A DNA stretch of 64,000 nucleotides, taken from contig NZ_JALIQS010000001.1 of the NCBI RefSeq assembly GCF_024704725.1, positions 434,001-498,000 of the forward strand, written 5' to 3'. Below the pieces are notes generated by a model. That model made no database searches. It worked only from the letters and a program-made list of their open reading frames with translations, and was not told the origin of the DNA. The position numbers were made by a program, and so were the translations under genes. How positions within the stretch are numbered: the first letter of the stretch is position 1; every line of letters begins with the position of its first letter. This document shows positions 9,258-16,768 of the stretch, in pieces. This DNA comes from Shinella sp. CPCC 101442 (GTDB lineage: Bacteria; Pseudomonadota; Alphaproteobacteria; Rhizobiales; Rhizobiaceae).

Positions 9258-9358
9258 CGTTTGGTCGATCGCTTTCGAACGTCAGAGCGTCTCTGGAATG
9301 CCGCTAACCGGCACCATCGGAAAGGCCGCGCGATCAAGCTTTGCGATCGAGGCAGCCG

Positions 9359-9745
9359 TCAGGCGAAAAACACAGGAGGGGCACGCGCGCCCCGCGTCTC
9401 GATATTGCCCTTGCCGGCCCCGCCGGGCGAAACCATGGCAACGATAAGCTTGTCCACAGTCTGCGAACGACGCGCGAAATCTTCCGGCGGACAGGCTAGA
9501 TCGACGCCGCCTCGCGCCAGAGAGGCGACCTTGCCCGCACCGGTGCGCTTGCGGCAGTCCCGCTCGTTCGTGGAAGACGCATATCCCGCAGGCTTCTGCG
9601 TGCCGTAACGAAGCACTTTTGCGGCGGCGCCTGCGGCAGATGGCGCCGGCAGCGTGGTTATCAACAGAAGAAAGCAGGTGAACGCTGTGCAAAAGAGGCC
9701 AAGAGCCCGACGAACCGGTCGATGCTGTTGCCTTGTTGCTGTCAA
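9359..9745 (-). CDS. Small putative secreted basic protein, unknown function
   Basis: I do not recognise this protein. From a TTG at 9745, preceded by a GAGAGGCAGG stretch, the frame gives 128 residues: a short basic start (TATRQQHRPVRRA), a hydrophobic core (LGLFCTAFTCFLLLITTLPA) and a likely signal-peptidase site near SAAGAAA. The mature part has two cysteines, one in NERDCRKR and one in VDLACPPEDF, which could form a disulfide, and ends in an Arg/Gly/Pro-rich tail. The frame is also open further upstream but without secretion-like features. It lies between the antiporter operon and the DUF2934 gene. It may be a non-coding open frame; confidence is modest. Confidence 0.35.
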   Translation of the reverse strand: MTATRQQHRPVRRALGLFCTAFTCFLLLITTLPAPSAAGAAAKVLRYGTQKPAGYASSTNERDCRKRTGAGKVASLARGGVDLACPPEDFARRSQTVDKLIVAMVSPGGAGKGNIETRGARAPPVFFA

Positions 9746-10137
9746 ACGCCCTGCCTCTCGATGCCGTTGCCCAGGTTGAATATTCTCTCGTCCGGACAAT
9801 ACGTTGGCGGGATCGGCACTGTCCACCCGCAAGCGGAAAACTTTTGCGAAATCACGCCGATTTATCGCACTTCGCGCAAGGAATTCCTTGACCGGCCTTG
9901 CTTGGGGAAAGGATGTGGCCGGTGCGCGCCTTGATGCCCTGTGCCTTTCGGCGCATCCTAGCGAAGCGAATCGCATGAAGCAGACCTGCTCCAGAAAGGG
10001 CCGCGCCCGGAGCGAAGGTGCGTCGAGTATCTGGATTTGCTGCTCGCCCGGCCGTCCAGCGAGTTCCGTGTTCCGGTTCTGCCTGCACATCCGCAGCATC
10101 GGCACGGCGTCAGTTCACTCTCAAACGGGGATACACG
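9746..10137. other. 392-base stretch without a convincing gene
   Basis: Open frames exist on both strands, but none has recognisable domains, a good ribosome binding site or plausible composition. It probably holds the promoter of the DUF2934 gene close to 10138 and the 5' region of the small secreted-protein candidate. I see no clear hairpin, direct repeat or operator. Confidence 0.5.
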
Positions 10138-10455
10138 ATGACGGATGCACGCAAGGAATGGATCAGCAAACGGGCCTATTCGATCTGGGAGGCGTCAGGC
10201 CGGCCCGATGGCGATGACAATGCCCATTGGGAACAGGCCGTGCGCGAGCGCGACGAATTCGAGCGCGTGGCCCTGGAGCCGGAGGCAGCGCCCACGAAAT
10301 CTGCGAAAAAGCCGCTGATCCAGATTTCCAACGGCACGGACACAGAGGCTGCGAAGCCGAAGAAGAAAACCGCCAGCGCCGAAAAACCGGCCGCTGCCGC
10401 CAAGGCGGCCGCGAAAGCGAAATCCGTCAAGGCGGCGAACAGCAAACCGATCTGA
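10138..10455 (+). CDS. DUF2934 protein with Lys/Ala-rich tail
   Basis: A 105-residue protein. Residues ~5-45 (KEWISKRAYSIWEASGRPDG, then a W-E-Q-A-x-x-E-x-D stretch) form a DUF2934 domain, a short helical module of unknown function common in rhizobia. The remaining ~55 residues are low-complexity and strongly basic (AKPKKKTAS, AEKPAAAAKAAAKAKSVKAA), like histone H1-type tails in some bacterial DNA-associated proteins. The ATG at 10138 begins just before the domain; a longer frame exists upstream with no family match. The stop abuts the stop of the convergent ATP-grasp gene. DNA or acidic-polymer binding is an inference from charge alone. Confidence 0.75.
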   Translation: MTDARKEWISKRAYSIWEASGRPDGDDNAHWEQAVRERDEFERVALEPEAAPTKSAKKPLIQISNGTDTEAAKPKKKTASAEKPAAAAKAAAKAKSVKAANSKPI

Positions 10456-11502
10456 TCAGAGCGTCGCCAGGATCCTGTTGGCGATCGCCCCTTCATAAGC
10501 ATCGCGCTGGGTGACCTTGTTCTCCAGCGCGACAATGACGTTTTCGGAAAAATCCACGCCGTAGAGATCGAACATCGCGCTCAACCCGCCTGGCGTGAAG
10601 ACGTTGATTTCCAGAATCTTGTCGCCGACGATGTCCAGGCCGACGAGGAACATGCCATCCTCCACCAGCTTGGGCCGCACCATCTCGGCAATCGCCAGAA
10701 TTTCCGGCGTGATCTCCACTTTCACCGCCGTGCCTGCGGCATGGATGTTGGAACGGACCTCGCCTTTTGCCGGCACGCGACGGATCGCGGCATAGGTGCC
10801 ATCCTTCTCGAGCGGGCGGCCGTTCATCAGGAAGAGGCGGATATCGCCCTCGGTCGCAGCAGCCAGATAGTTCTGTGCGATCAGGTAACCCTCTCCGCTG
10901 ACGGCCTCGAAAATCTGGTTCAGGTTGGCTTCGCCGGTCGAGCCGATCTTGAAGACGTTCTTGCCGCCGGAGCCCTGCAACGGCTTCATGATCACGCCCT
11001 CCTTGTGCAGGTCGATAAAACCGCGGATCTCTTCGATGCTCTTGGAAATCAGCGTCTGCGGCCGCACGGCCTGCGGAAAACCCTGGAAATAGAGCTTGTT
11101 CTGGGCGAGCGACAGGCCATCGGGATCATTCACCACAAGCGTGCCCCGTGCGGCGGCCAGCCGCCCGAACATCGCCCCGACATGGGCCGCCCAGGGGCGG
11201 CCGTCGGCGTCGAGCGACGGGTCGTTGCGCAGGAACAGGACGTCGACCTCGGAGATATCCATGGTCTCGATTGTCGCCTCATCGCCCTGAAGGGCGGCGT
11301 GAAAACTTTCGGCTTTCCTGTAGCGCTTGCCCGGCAGCACACGGCCGCGCACGGAAAGACTGTCATCTGCCCTGAGCACAAAGTCGCCAGGCGTCAGGTA
11401 GCAGATATCGTGGCCCCGCGAGAGCGCGGCCATGGCAAGCGAGGTTGTGGTGAAGGTCGGGGTCTCGTCTTCGATCGAATTGACGAAAAAGGCGATACGC
11501 AT
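10456..11502 (-). CDS. GshB-like ATP-grasp ligase (not housekeeping glutathione synthetase)
   Basis: A 348-residue protein of the glutathione-synthetase ATP-grasp fold. Visible elements are the N-terminal pre-ATP-grasp Rossmann part (MRIAFFVNSIEDE), NDPDGLSLAQNKLYF (~125), the ATP-binding KPLQGSGGKNVFKI (~173-186) and the metal/ATP-binding EINVFTPGG (~298-306), matching the EINV..P(T)G of GshB. The ATG at 11502 follows a strong GAGGAG at good spacing. It is the third gene of an apparent operon with a MATCAP/DUF1704 protein (11 bases upstream) and an N-formylglutamate amidohydrolase homologue. That context suggests ligation of an amino acid or peptide, but the substrate is unknown. It should not be assumed to make glutathione. 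Confidence 0.82.
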   Translation of the reverse strand: MRIAFFVNSIEDETPTFTTTSLAMAALSRGHDICYLTPGDFVLRADDSLSVRGRVLPGKRYRKAESFHAALQGDEATIETMDISEVDVLFLRNDPSLDADGRPWAAHVGAMFGRLAAARGTLVVNDPDGLSLAQNKLYFQGFPQAVRPQTLISKSIEEIRGFIDLHKEGVIMKPLQGSGGKNVFKIGSTGEANLNQIFEAVSGEGYLIAQNYLAAATEGDIRLFLMNGRPLEKDGTYAAIRRVPAKGEVRSNIHAAGTAVKVEITPEILAIAEMVRPKLVEDGMFLVGLDIVGDKILEINVFTPGGLSAMFDLYGVDFSENVIVALENKVTQRDAYEGAIANRILATL

Positions 11503-11513
11503 GGTTGCTCTCC

Positions 11514-13409
11514 TCAAGCTTCGAGCATGGCAAGGGGGGTGAGGCCGTCACGGGCGCGCTCCAGCCTTGCACGCCCGCGTTCGGTTTCGAGACAAAGGGG
11601 CCGCAGGACGGGCGCCTTCAGCAGGCCACGCGCTCCGAGTTCTTCCATCACGGTGAAATCGGCGGCGGAAATCTTGCCCATCCAGAACGGATCGAGCGCG
11701 CCCCCTGCCTTCAGGTGACTGAGCAGAGACAGGAGCCCGCGCAGATAGATCGCATCCTTGGCAAGTCCTCCGCCGCGAAAGACGCGCAGCAGCAGGCCGA
11801 AGGCGGTTTCCGCATCGAAACCATGCCGCCCCGTCAAAAGCCGGAAGCCTTCGACGAAGGAGGCGCCCGACAGCATGAGATCGCAGCCGATGACGCGTGC
11901 AGCAAGCAGCCGCAGCCGTTCCGGCGTGAAACCACCGGCCAGGAATTCGGCAAAGACCGCAAGCCCCTCCTGCATGCCCTCATAGCCGGCAAGGCCGGTG
12001 CGAAAGACACGCAGCCCCTGCGCCGAGCCGTTGAAATAGGTCAGAAGATGCACGCCCACTTCATGGCTCAGGAGGGCATCGACGCGATGCCGCATCATGC
12101 GCGTGCGGCGGGAGATGAGCAGCCGTGGCCCGGAAACGAGAAGGCCGGGCGGCACGTCGTCGCGAAGCTCGATCGCCGCGTCAAAACCCTCATAGCGCCG
12201 CTGGTAGTCCGTCATCATCGTTCGGGCGCGGTGCTCGACAAAAAAGCAGTCGACGACCTCATCGTCATCGGATGTGAGTGCAGATAGGCGGCTTGCCTCT
12301 CCCGTGCCCTCAAGAACCTCTCGCGCGGCCTTGAGCAGCGACGGTTCGACCGGGCCGTAGAGCGCACGGCCGAACTCGACGAAACGCGCTTTTTCCCGAT
12401 GGCCGATGATCGTCAGCTGCAGATCGAGTTCCTGCTGCTTTTCGCGGTAGATCTGGTGCAGGACTGGGTCTTCGAGATGGTCTAGCGAAATCGAATAGAG
12501 CCGGCGCTTTTCCCGCTCCACCAGAAGGCTCAGCGGCCGGTAGAGGAAGCGCGGGGGCTTGTCGTGATGATTTGCCTTGAACTCTTTCCAGGCAGCGCTC
12601 GCATTGATCGGCGTCACGCAGAGCAGGAAATCGAAGCTGGAGGCGACATCGTCCATGCCGCGATCCGCCCGCTCCACCGCATCGACAAAGGCCTTGCGGC
12701 CGAAGGCGCGGTAGGTGACCGGTTTGGGAAAACCATCAGCATCGAGAAAGGCGGCAACGGCATGCAGGCCGGCATCGAGGAAATTGCCGACGAGGCGTTC
12801 GCGCAGATCCGGATAGGTCGCATCCGATCCGGTGACGCGGTAGATCGGCGCAAAACGCAGCGTGACGAGCGGCAGGCGCAATTTCAGAAGATCCGGGCGC
12901 GCGCACGGATCCTCCTGCGCCTCGCAGAGATCGACATGCGGCGTGCGGAATCGCGCGTCGAAGGCTTTGATCGCCGCCTCGAAAGCCTTCATCGCCCGAT
13001 TTGCCGCAATGCCGCGTGTCGATGAAAGGCTCACTTCGAACGGCTGGAGGAAAGGGGCATCGTCGGAGAGCAGCCGGTCGCGCTCCAGTTCGTCGATATC
13101 AACAAGCAAGAAAGTCCCGAACACCTTGCGCAGGACCGTGGCGATTGGCCCGATCAGCTTCACGGCCTCTTCGAGATCTGCAGCCAGCAGGTGGGAGGCA
13201 TTGGCGCTTGCCACCTCGCGCGCCACGATATGCCTCTCCGGATCACCGACATGGAGGAAGAGAAAGGGTTGCGGGCGGTCGATATGCAGGCGCCCACCTT
13301 CGAACTCGCGACGCACCGGTTTGCCGGCCTCCAGTGCTTCGATCACGTCCTCGACGAGGCTCTTTTCCGTCTTCGCGCGCGGCGTGCGCGCCGCCTTAGC
13401 TGGGCTCAT
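11514..13409 (-). CDS. MATCAP/DUF1704 'QEGLA motif' putative metallocarboxypeptidase
   Basis: A 631-residue protein of the DUF1704 (now MATCAP) family, annotated in bacteria as flavohemoglobin expression-modulating QEGLA motif protein. The core carries LLSHEVGVHLLTYFNG with an HExxxH zinc motif (His449, Glu450, His454) followed by GMQEGLAVF (Gln480-Ala484), whose Glu is the likely third ligand. Eukaryotic relatives (KIAA0895L/MATCAP) are metallopeptidases that remove the terminal tyrosine of tubulin, so a carboxypeptidase activity is a reasonable inference; bacterial substrates are not known to me. The first ~25 residues are basic and probably disordered. The start at 13409 forms an ATGA overlap with the amidohydrolase gene; an upstream ATG at 13505 would overlap it by 100 bases and looks wrong. 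Confidence 0.85.
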   Translation of the reverse strand: MSPAKAARTPRAKTEKSLVEDVIEALEAGKPVRREFEGGRLHIDRPQPFLFLHVGDPERHIVAREVASANASHLLAADLEEAVKLIGPIATVLRKVFGTFLLVDIDELERDRLLSDDAPFLQPFEVSLSSTRGIAANRAMKAFEAAIKAFDARFRTPHVDLCEAQEDPCARPDLLKLRLPLVTLRFAPIYRVTGSDATYPDLRERLVGNFLDAGLHAVAAFLDADGFPKPVTYRAFGRKAFVDAVERADRGMDDVASSFDFLLCVTPINASAAWKEFKANHHDKPPRFLYRPLSLLVEREKRRLYSISLDHLEDPVLHQIYREKQQELDLQLTIIGHREKARFVEFGRALYGPVEPSLLKAAREVLEGTGEASRLSALTSDDDEVVDCFFVEHRARTMMTDYQRRYEGFDAAIELRDDVPPGLLVSGPRLLISRRTRMMRHRVDALLSHEVGVHLLTYFNGSAQGLRVFRTGLAGYEGMQEGLAVFAEFLAGGFTPERLRLLAARVIGCDLMLSGASFVEGFRLLTGRHGFDAETAFGLLLRVFRGGGLAKDAIYLRGLLSLLSHLKAGGALDPFWMGKISAADFTVMEELGARGLLKAPVLRPLCLETERGRARLERARDGLTPLAMLEA

Positions 13410-14287
13410 ACAACCTCCCGCAGCGCACTTTCGAGCACAGGCACCGAAGCGGCGATGAGGGAGCGGAGCGCAGAAATTGCCTGCCAGTCCGGCACGCCGG
13501 TCCATTCGTCCATGAAGATTTTCTTGAACTCAACGGCGATGGCACAGCCGCTTACCGGAAAGCGCTCATGGATGAAGCGGGTCTGCTCGCCGCGCCCCTG
13601 GAAGGCGACATTCTCACGCACATCGAGCCGGCGCCCGAGGAAATCGTAGTCAGCGCAGAAATCCATGAACGCATCGACGACCGGCGCCCAGCGGGTACGA
13701 TCCATGGAGATCGTACCGATATTGATTTCAGGCGCATCGGCCGTCGCAGTCGGCATGCCGGACGCCCCGTCACGGCGATGGTTATAGCTGTGGATGTCGA
13801 GCACCACGAAGGCGCCATACTGTGCCTCCACGCCGCGCAGGTAGTTTTCGAGCATGCCGTAATAGGCGTCATGCAATGCAAGGCTTTCTGCAAGGTCGGC
13901 GCCGGACAACGGCTCGCGCCAGACGTTCAGGCCCCAGGCCTGCTCGGGCCGCTGATAGACCGCAATGTCCCGCGCGCGATTGAGATCGATCTCGAAACGC
14001 GAGCGCTGGAAAACGATGCGGTTGGCGAGGTCATGGATGGTTTCGGCGGTGAAGGGATCCTCCTCGCGCAGGCGCTCGTCGTCTTCGAGCGCCATCCTGG
14101 AAAGAAGGTTTTCCCGAACGGAGTGACCATTGTGAATAGCGGTGCCGACGATCGGCGACGGCCCGCGCGAGGTCATCCACCACACATGGTCGCCGGTAAA
14201 TTCGCTATCGTCCAACATGCGCGGCCGCTCCAGCTCCAACTGCACCAGGAATGCCCCACGATCATCTTCGTTCCACAGCCGCGGCAC
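13406..14287 (-). CDS. N-formylglutamate amidohydrolase-like Zn hydrolase
   Basis: About 293 residues of the N-formylglutamate amidohydrolase (FGase, PF05013) fold. Visible signatures are AIHNGHSVRENLLSR near the N terminus (metal-binding H-x-G-H), IDLNRARD in the middle, and VVLDIHSYNHRR, the family D-x-H-S block. True HutG-type enzymes cut N-formylglutamate in histidine breakdown, but no hut gene is near; the partners are an ATP-grasp ligase and a MATCAP-like peptidase, so the substrate is likely an N-acylated or peptide-linked amino acid. No ATG suits the 5' end. I prefer the GTG at 14287, preceded by AAGGGG at good spacing; a TTG at 14311 would add eight residues. Confidence 0.8.
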   Translation of the reverse strand: MPRLWNEDDRGAFLVQLELERPRMLDDSEFTGDHVWWMTSRGPSPIVGTAIHNGHSVRENLLSRMALEDDERLREEDPFTAETIHDLANRIVFQRSRFEIDLNRARDIAVYQRPEQAWGLNVWREPLSGADLAESLALHDAYYGMLENYLRGVEAQYGAFVVLDIHSYNHRRDGASGMPTATADAPEINIGTISMDRTRWAPVVDAFMDFCADYDFLGRRLDVRENVAFQGRGEQTRFIHERFPVSGCAIAVEFKKIFMDEWTGVPDWQAISALRSLIAASVPVLESALREVV

Positions 14288-14356
14288 CTTGCCCCTTGGA
14301 GCCGGCGGCAAAGCACTCTATCTGAGCGGTCGATTGGATTTTCAGCGAGGCTCCCT

Positions 14357-14722
14357 GTGCGCACGATCTACATGATGGCCGGCCTCCTGATGACGGCGCT
14401 CGGCATTGTCGGTGCCTTTTTGCCGCTCCTGCCGACGACACCCTTCCTGCTCGTCGCTGTCTGGTGTTTTTCACGCTCTTCGCCGCGTCTCGAGCAATGG
14501 CTGCTGAACCACAGGACGCTCGGCCCACCGCTCAAGAACTGGCGGCGTGAAGGCGCAATTTCCGCCCGCACCAAGGTCTTCGCCGTCAGCCTGATCGTCG
14601 CAAGCTACGCCTTCTTTTTCTACCGTACCCAGCCTTCGGCCCTGCTTGCCGCAGTCGTCGGTCTGGTCCTTTCGTGCAGTGCCCTCTTCATCCTGACCCG
14701 CCCGCTGCCGAAAGGGCAATGA
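14357..14722 (+). CDS. DUF454 (YbaN-like) small inner membrane protein
   Basis: A 121-residue membrane protein of the DUF454/YbaN family. The first helix contains the family block GIVGAFLPLLPTTPFLL, followed by WCFSRSSPRLEQWLLNH and NWRREGAIS, then a pair of helices near residues 70-112. The GTG at 14357 is preferred: it follows GCGAGG at good spacing and lies just before the first helix. Function is unknown; in other bacteria family members often sit next to haem or stress genes. It is divergent from the amidohydrolase gene and lies only four bases upstream of the photolyase, so the two are probably co-transcribed. Confidence 0.85.
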   Translation: MRTIYMMAGLLMTALGIVGAFLPLLPTTPFLLVAVWCFSRSSPRLEQWLLNHRTLGPPLKNWRREGAISARTKVFAVSLIVASYAFFFYRTQPSALLAAVVGLVLSCSALFILTRPLPKGQ

Positions 14723-14726
14723 GACC

Positions 14727-16166
14727 ATGACGGAGCCGAGAAAAATCCCTGTCATCGTCTGGTTCCGCCGAGATCTTCGCACGGATGACAATTCAGCCCT
14801 TTCCGCCGCGGCCGACAGCGGCCAGCCCGTCGTGGCGCTCTATATCCGCGAACCGGACACCGGCACGGGACCTCTCGGCGGAGCGCAGCAATGGTGGCTG
14901 CACCATTCACTGACTGCGCTTGGCGAGACCCTCAAGGCGCTAGGAACGCCACTTATCCTGCGCAGCGGCGATGCGGGCACGGTTCTGGACAAATTGATCG
15001 AGGAAACAGGCGCCGAGACGGTCTACTGGAACCGCCGGTACGATCCAGCGGGTATCAGGATCGATACGCATATCAAGGCCTCCCTGAAGGCGCGCGGCAT
15101 CGCGGCAAAGAGTTTTGCGGGCGAATTGCTGCACGATCCGACCCGCCTGCTGACGGGTGAGAAGAAGCCCTACCGCGTCTACACGCCCTTCTGGCGCGCC
15201 CTGGAACGGGATGGCGAGCCGCCTGAGCCGTTCGATGCGCCGGAAAAGCTCGATACCCCGCACCCGGCGCCAAAATCCGAAACGCTTGGTGACTGGGGCC
15301 TGCTGCCGAGCCGACCCGATTGGGCCTCGGCATTCGGCGAGGTCTGGACGCCAGGTGAAGATGCGGCTCTCGAGCGCCTCGACACCTTCGTCGATGGCGC
15401 GATCGACGGGTACAGGGTGAAACGCGACCATCCCTCCATCGACGCCACCTCCCTGCTGTCGCCGCACCTGGCGATGGGCGAAATCTCCCCGGCGCGCGTA
15501 TGGCATGCGACGCGCGGCCTGAAGGCGCCGACGGACGATGTGATCCATTTCCGCAAGGAGCTGGCCTGGCGCGAATTCTGCCACCACCTGCACTTCCATT
15601 TTTCAGTCCTGGCCGAGAAGAACTGGAACGACCGCTTCGACGCCTTCCCCTGGCAAGGTGGCACCACGGAGTTTTTAGCCTGGACACGCGGCCAGACCGG
15701 TTATCCCATCGTCGATGCCGGCATGCGCCAGCTCTGGAAACATGGCTTCATGCACAACCGTGTGCGCATGATCACCGCTTCCTTCCTCATCAAACATCTG
15801 ATGATCGACTGGCGGCGCGGCGAAAAGTGGTTTCGCGACACGCTCGTCGATGCGGATGCGGCATCGAATGCGGCGAACTGGCAATGGGTCGCCGGTTCGG
15901 GCGCCGATGCCTCCCCCTTTTTCCGCATCTTCAATCCGATCCTGCAGGGCGAGAAATTCGATCCTGACGGCACCTATGTGCGCAGCTTCGTACCGGAACT
16001 GCAAAAGCTCGATTCCGCCTTCATCCACAAGCCCTTCGACGCACCCGAAAGCACGCTGAAGAAGGCCGGCGTGGTGCTGGGTGAAACCTATCCGAAGCCG
16101 CTTGTCGACCACGCCAAGGCCCGCGAAAGAGCACTCGGCGCCTACAAGGCATTGAAGGACAGTTAG
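14727..16166 (+). CDS. phrB: Deoxyribodipyrimidine photolyase (CPD photolyase)
   Basis: A 479-residue flavoprotein of the photolyase/cryptochrome family that repairs UV-induced cyclobutane pyrimidine dimers with blue light. The N-terminal alpha/beta domain begins IVWFRRDLRTDDNSAL, the antenna-chromophore region. The FAD-binding helical domain is clear: FRKELAWREFCHH, WTRGQTGYPIVDAGMRQLW, GFMHNRVRMITASFLIKHL and WRRGEKWF, then NAANWQWVAGSGADASPFFR, all classic class I photolyase motifs. Length fits E. coli PhrB (~470 residues). It follows a DUF454 gene and overlaps convergently with phnN by four bases. Confidence 0.95.
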   Translation: MTEPRKIPVIVWFRRDLRTDDNSALSAAADSGQPVVALYIREPDTGTGPLGGAQQWWLHHSLTALGETLKALGTPLILRSGDAGTVLDKLIEETGAETVYWNRRYDPAGIRIDTHIKASLKARGIAAKSFAGELLHDPTRLLTGEKKPYRVYTPFWRALERDGEPPEPFDAPEKLDTPHPAPKSETLGDWGLLPSRPDWASAFGEVWTPGEDAALERLDTFVDGAIDGYRVKRDHPSIDATSLLSPHLAMGEISPARVWHATRGLKAPTDDVIHFRKELAWREFCHHLHFHFSVLAEKNWNDRFDAFPWQGGTTEFLAWTRGQTGYPIVDAGMRQLWKHGFMHNRVRMITASFLIKHLMIDWRRGEKWFRDTLVDADAASNAANWQWVAGSGADASPFFRIFNPILQGEKFDPDGTYVRSFVPELQKLDSAFIHKPFDAPESTLKKAGVVLGETYPKPLVDHAKARERALGAYKALKDS

Positions 16167-16768
16167 CCCTCGCGCGACAGAGCCGAGGCAAGCAGCGAGA
16201 CCAGCGCTTCGCCCGCGTCCTCCAGCGCGCCACTGTTGTCTATGACGACGGTATCGGCAGCGATCACGATTTCCGGCGCGGCGCGGTCGAGGCGCTTGGC
16301 AATGGCCTCGGCACTTTCCCGGCCGCGTGCGGCAAGGCGGGCAGCGAGAATTTCCGGGCGCGCGGTGATCAGCACGACCTTCAGGCGCGTAAAAACGTCC
16401 GCGAAGGCCGGTAGCGCGGAGCGGCTGCCATTGGCGACCAGCGTGACGCCTACCGCAAGGTCGCCGAGCGTTTCACGCGGGATCCCGTAGGAAAGGCCAT
16501 GCGCATCCCAGGACACGGCAAAGGCACCTTCGCTCTCGCGTCGGCGAAAACCGTCCGCATCGATCGCCTCGTGCGCCTCCCCGCCGGCATCCGCCGGGCG
16601 GGTGATGACGCGGCGCACGAAGGTCACCCGCGCTTCGTCGGCGAAGCGCCGGGCGGCGTAGGCCATGACGCTGTCCTTGCCCGCCCCGCTCGGGCCGACC
16701 ACCACCACCATCGTGCCGGCGGCAACCGTCAATGGCGGCGCGCCGGCGATTTCGGCATCCATGGTCAT
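16163..16768 (-). CDS. phnN: Ribose 1,5-bisphosphate phosphokinase PhnN
   Basis: A 201-residue P-loop kinase of the guanylate-kinase-like fold. The Walker A motif GPSGAGKD lies at residues 25-32, followed by RRVITRPADAGGEAHEAIDADGF, the PhnN/GMP-kinase lid pattern. PhnN phosphorylates ribose 1,5-bisphosphate to PRPP, the last step recovering the ribose left after C-P lyase action. Its ATG overlaps the phnM stop by four bases, so it is the distal gene of the phn operon half. An alternative start two codons in (MDAE) is possible. Confidence 0.92.
   Translation of the reverse strand: MTMDAEIAGAPPLTVAAGTMVVVVGPSGAGKDSVMAYAARRFADEARVTFVRRVITRPADAGGEAHEAIDADGFRRRESEGAFAVSWDAHGLSYGIPRETLGDLAVGVTLVANGSRSALPAFADVFTRLKVVLITARPEILAARLAARGRESAEAIAKRLDRAAPEIVIAADTVVIDNSGALEDAGEALVSLLASALSREG

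Noticed and set aside
8199-9608. Plus-strand open frame of 469 codons opposite phaAB
   Set aside because: Antisense shadow with low-complexity Asp/Arg/Glu/Gln content and no domain.
10456-11502. Housekeeping glutathione synthetase gshB
   Set aside because: Fold fits, but the length, divergent motifs and the operon with DUF1704 and FGase-like genes make a specialised ligase more likely.
13406-14287. HutG of histidine degradation
   Set aside because: No other hut genes nearby, and the operon partners point elsewhere.
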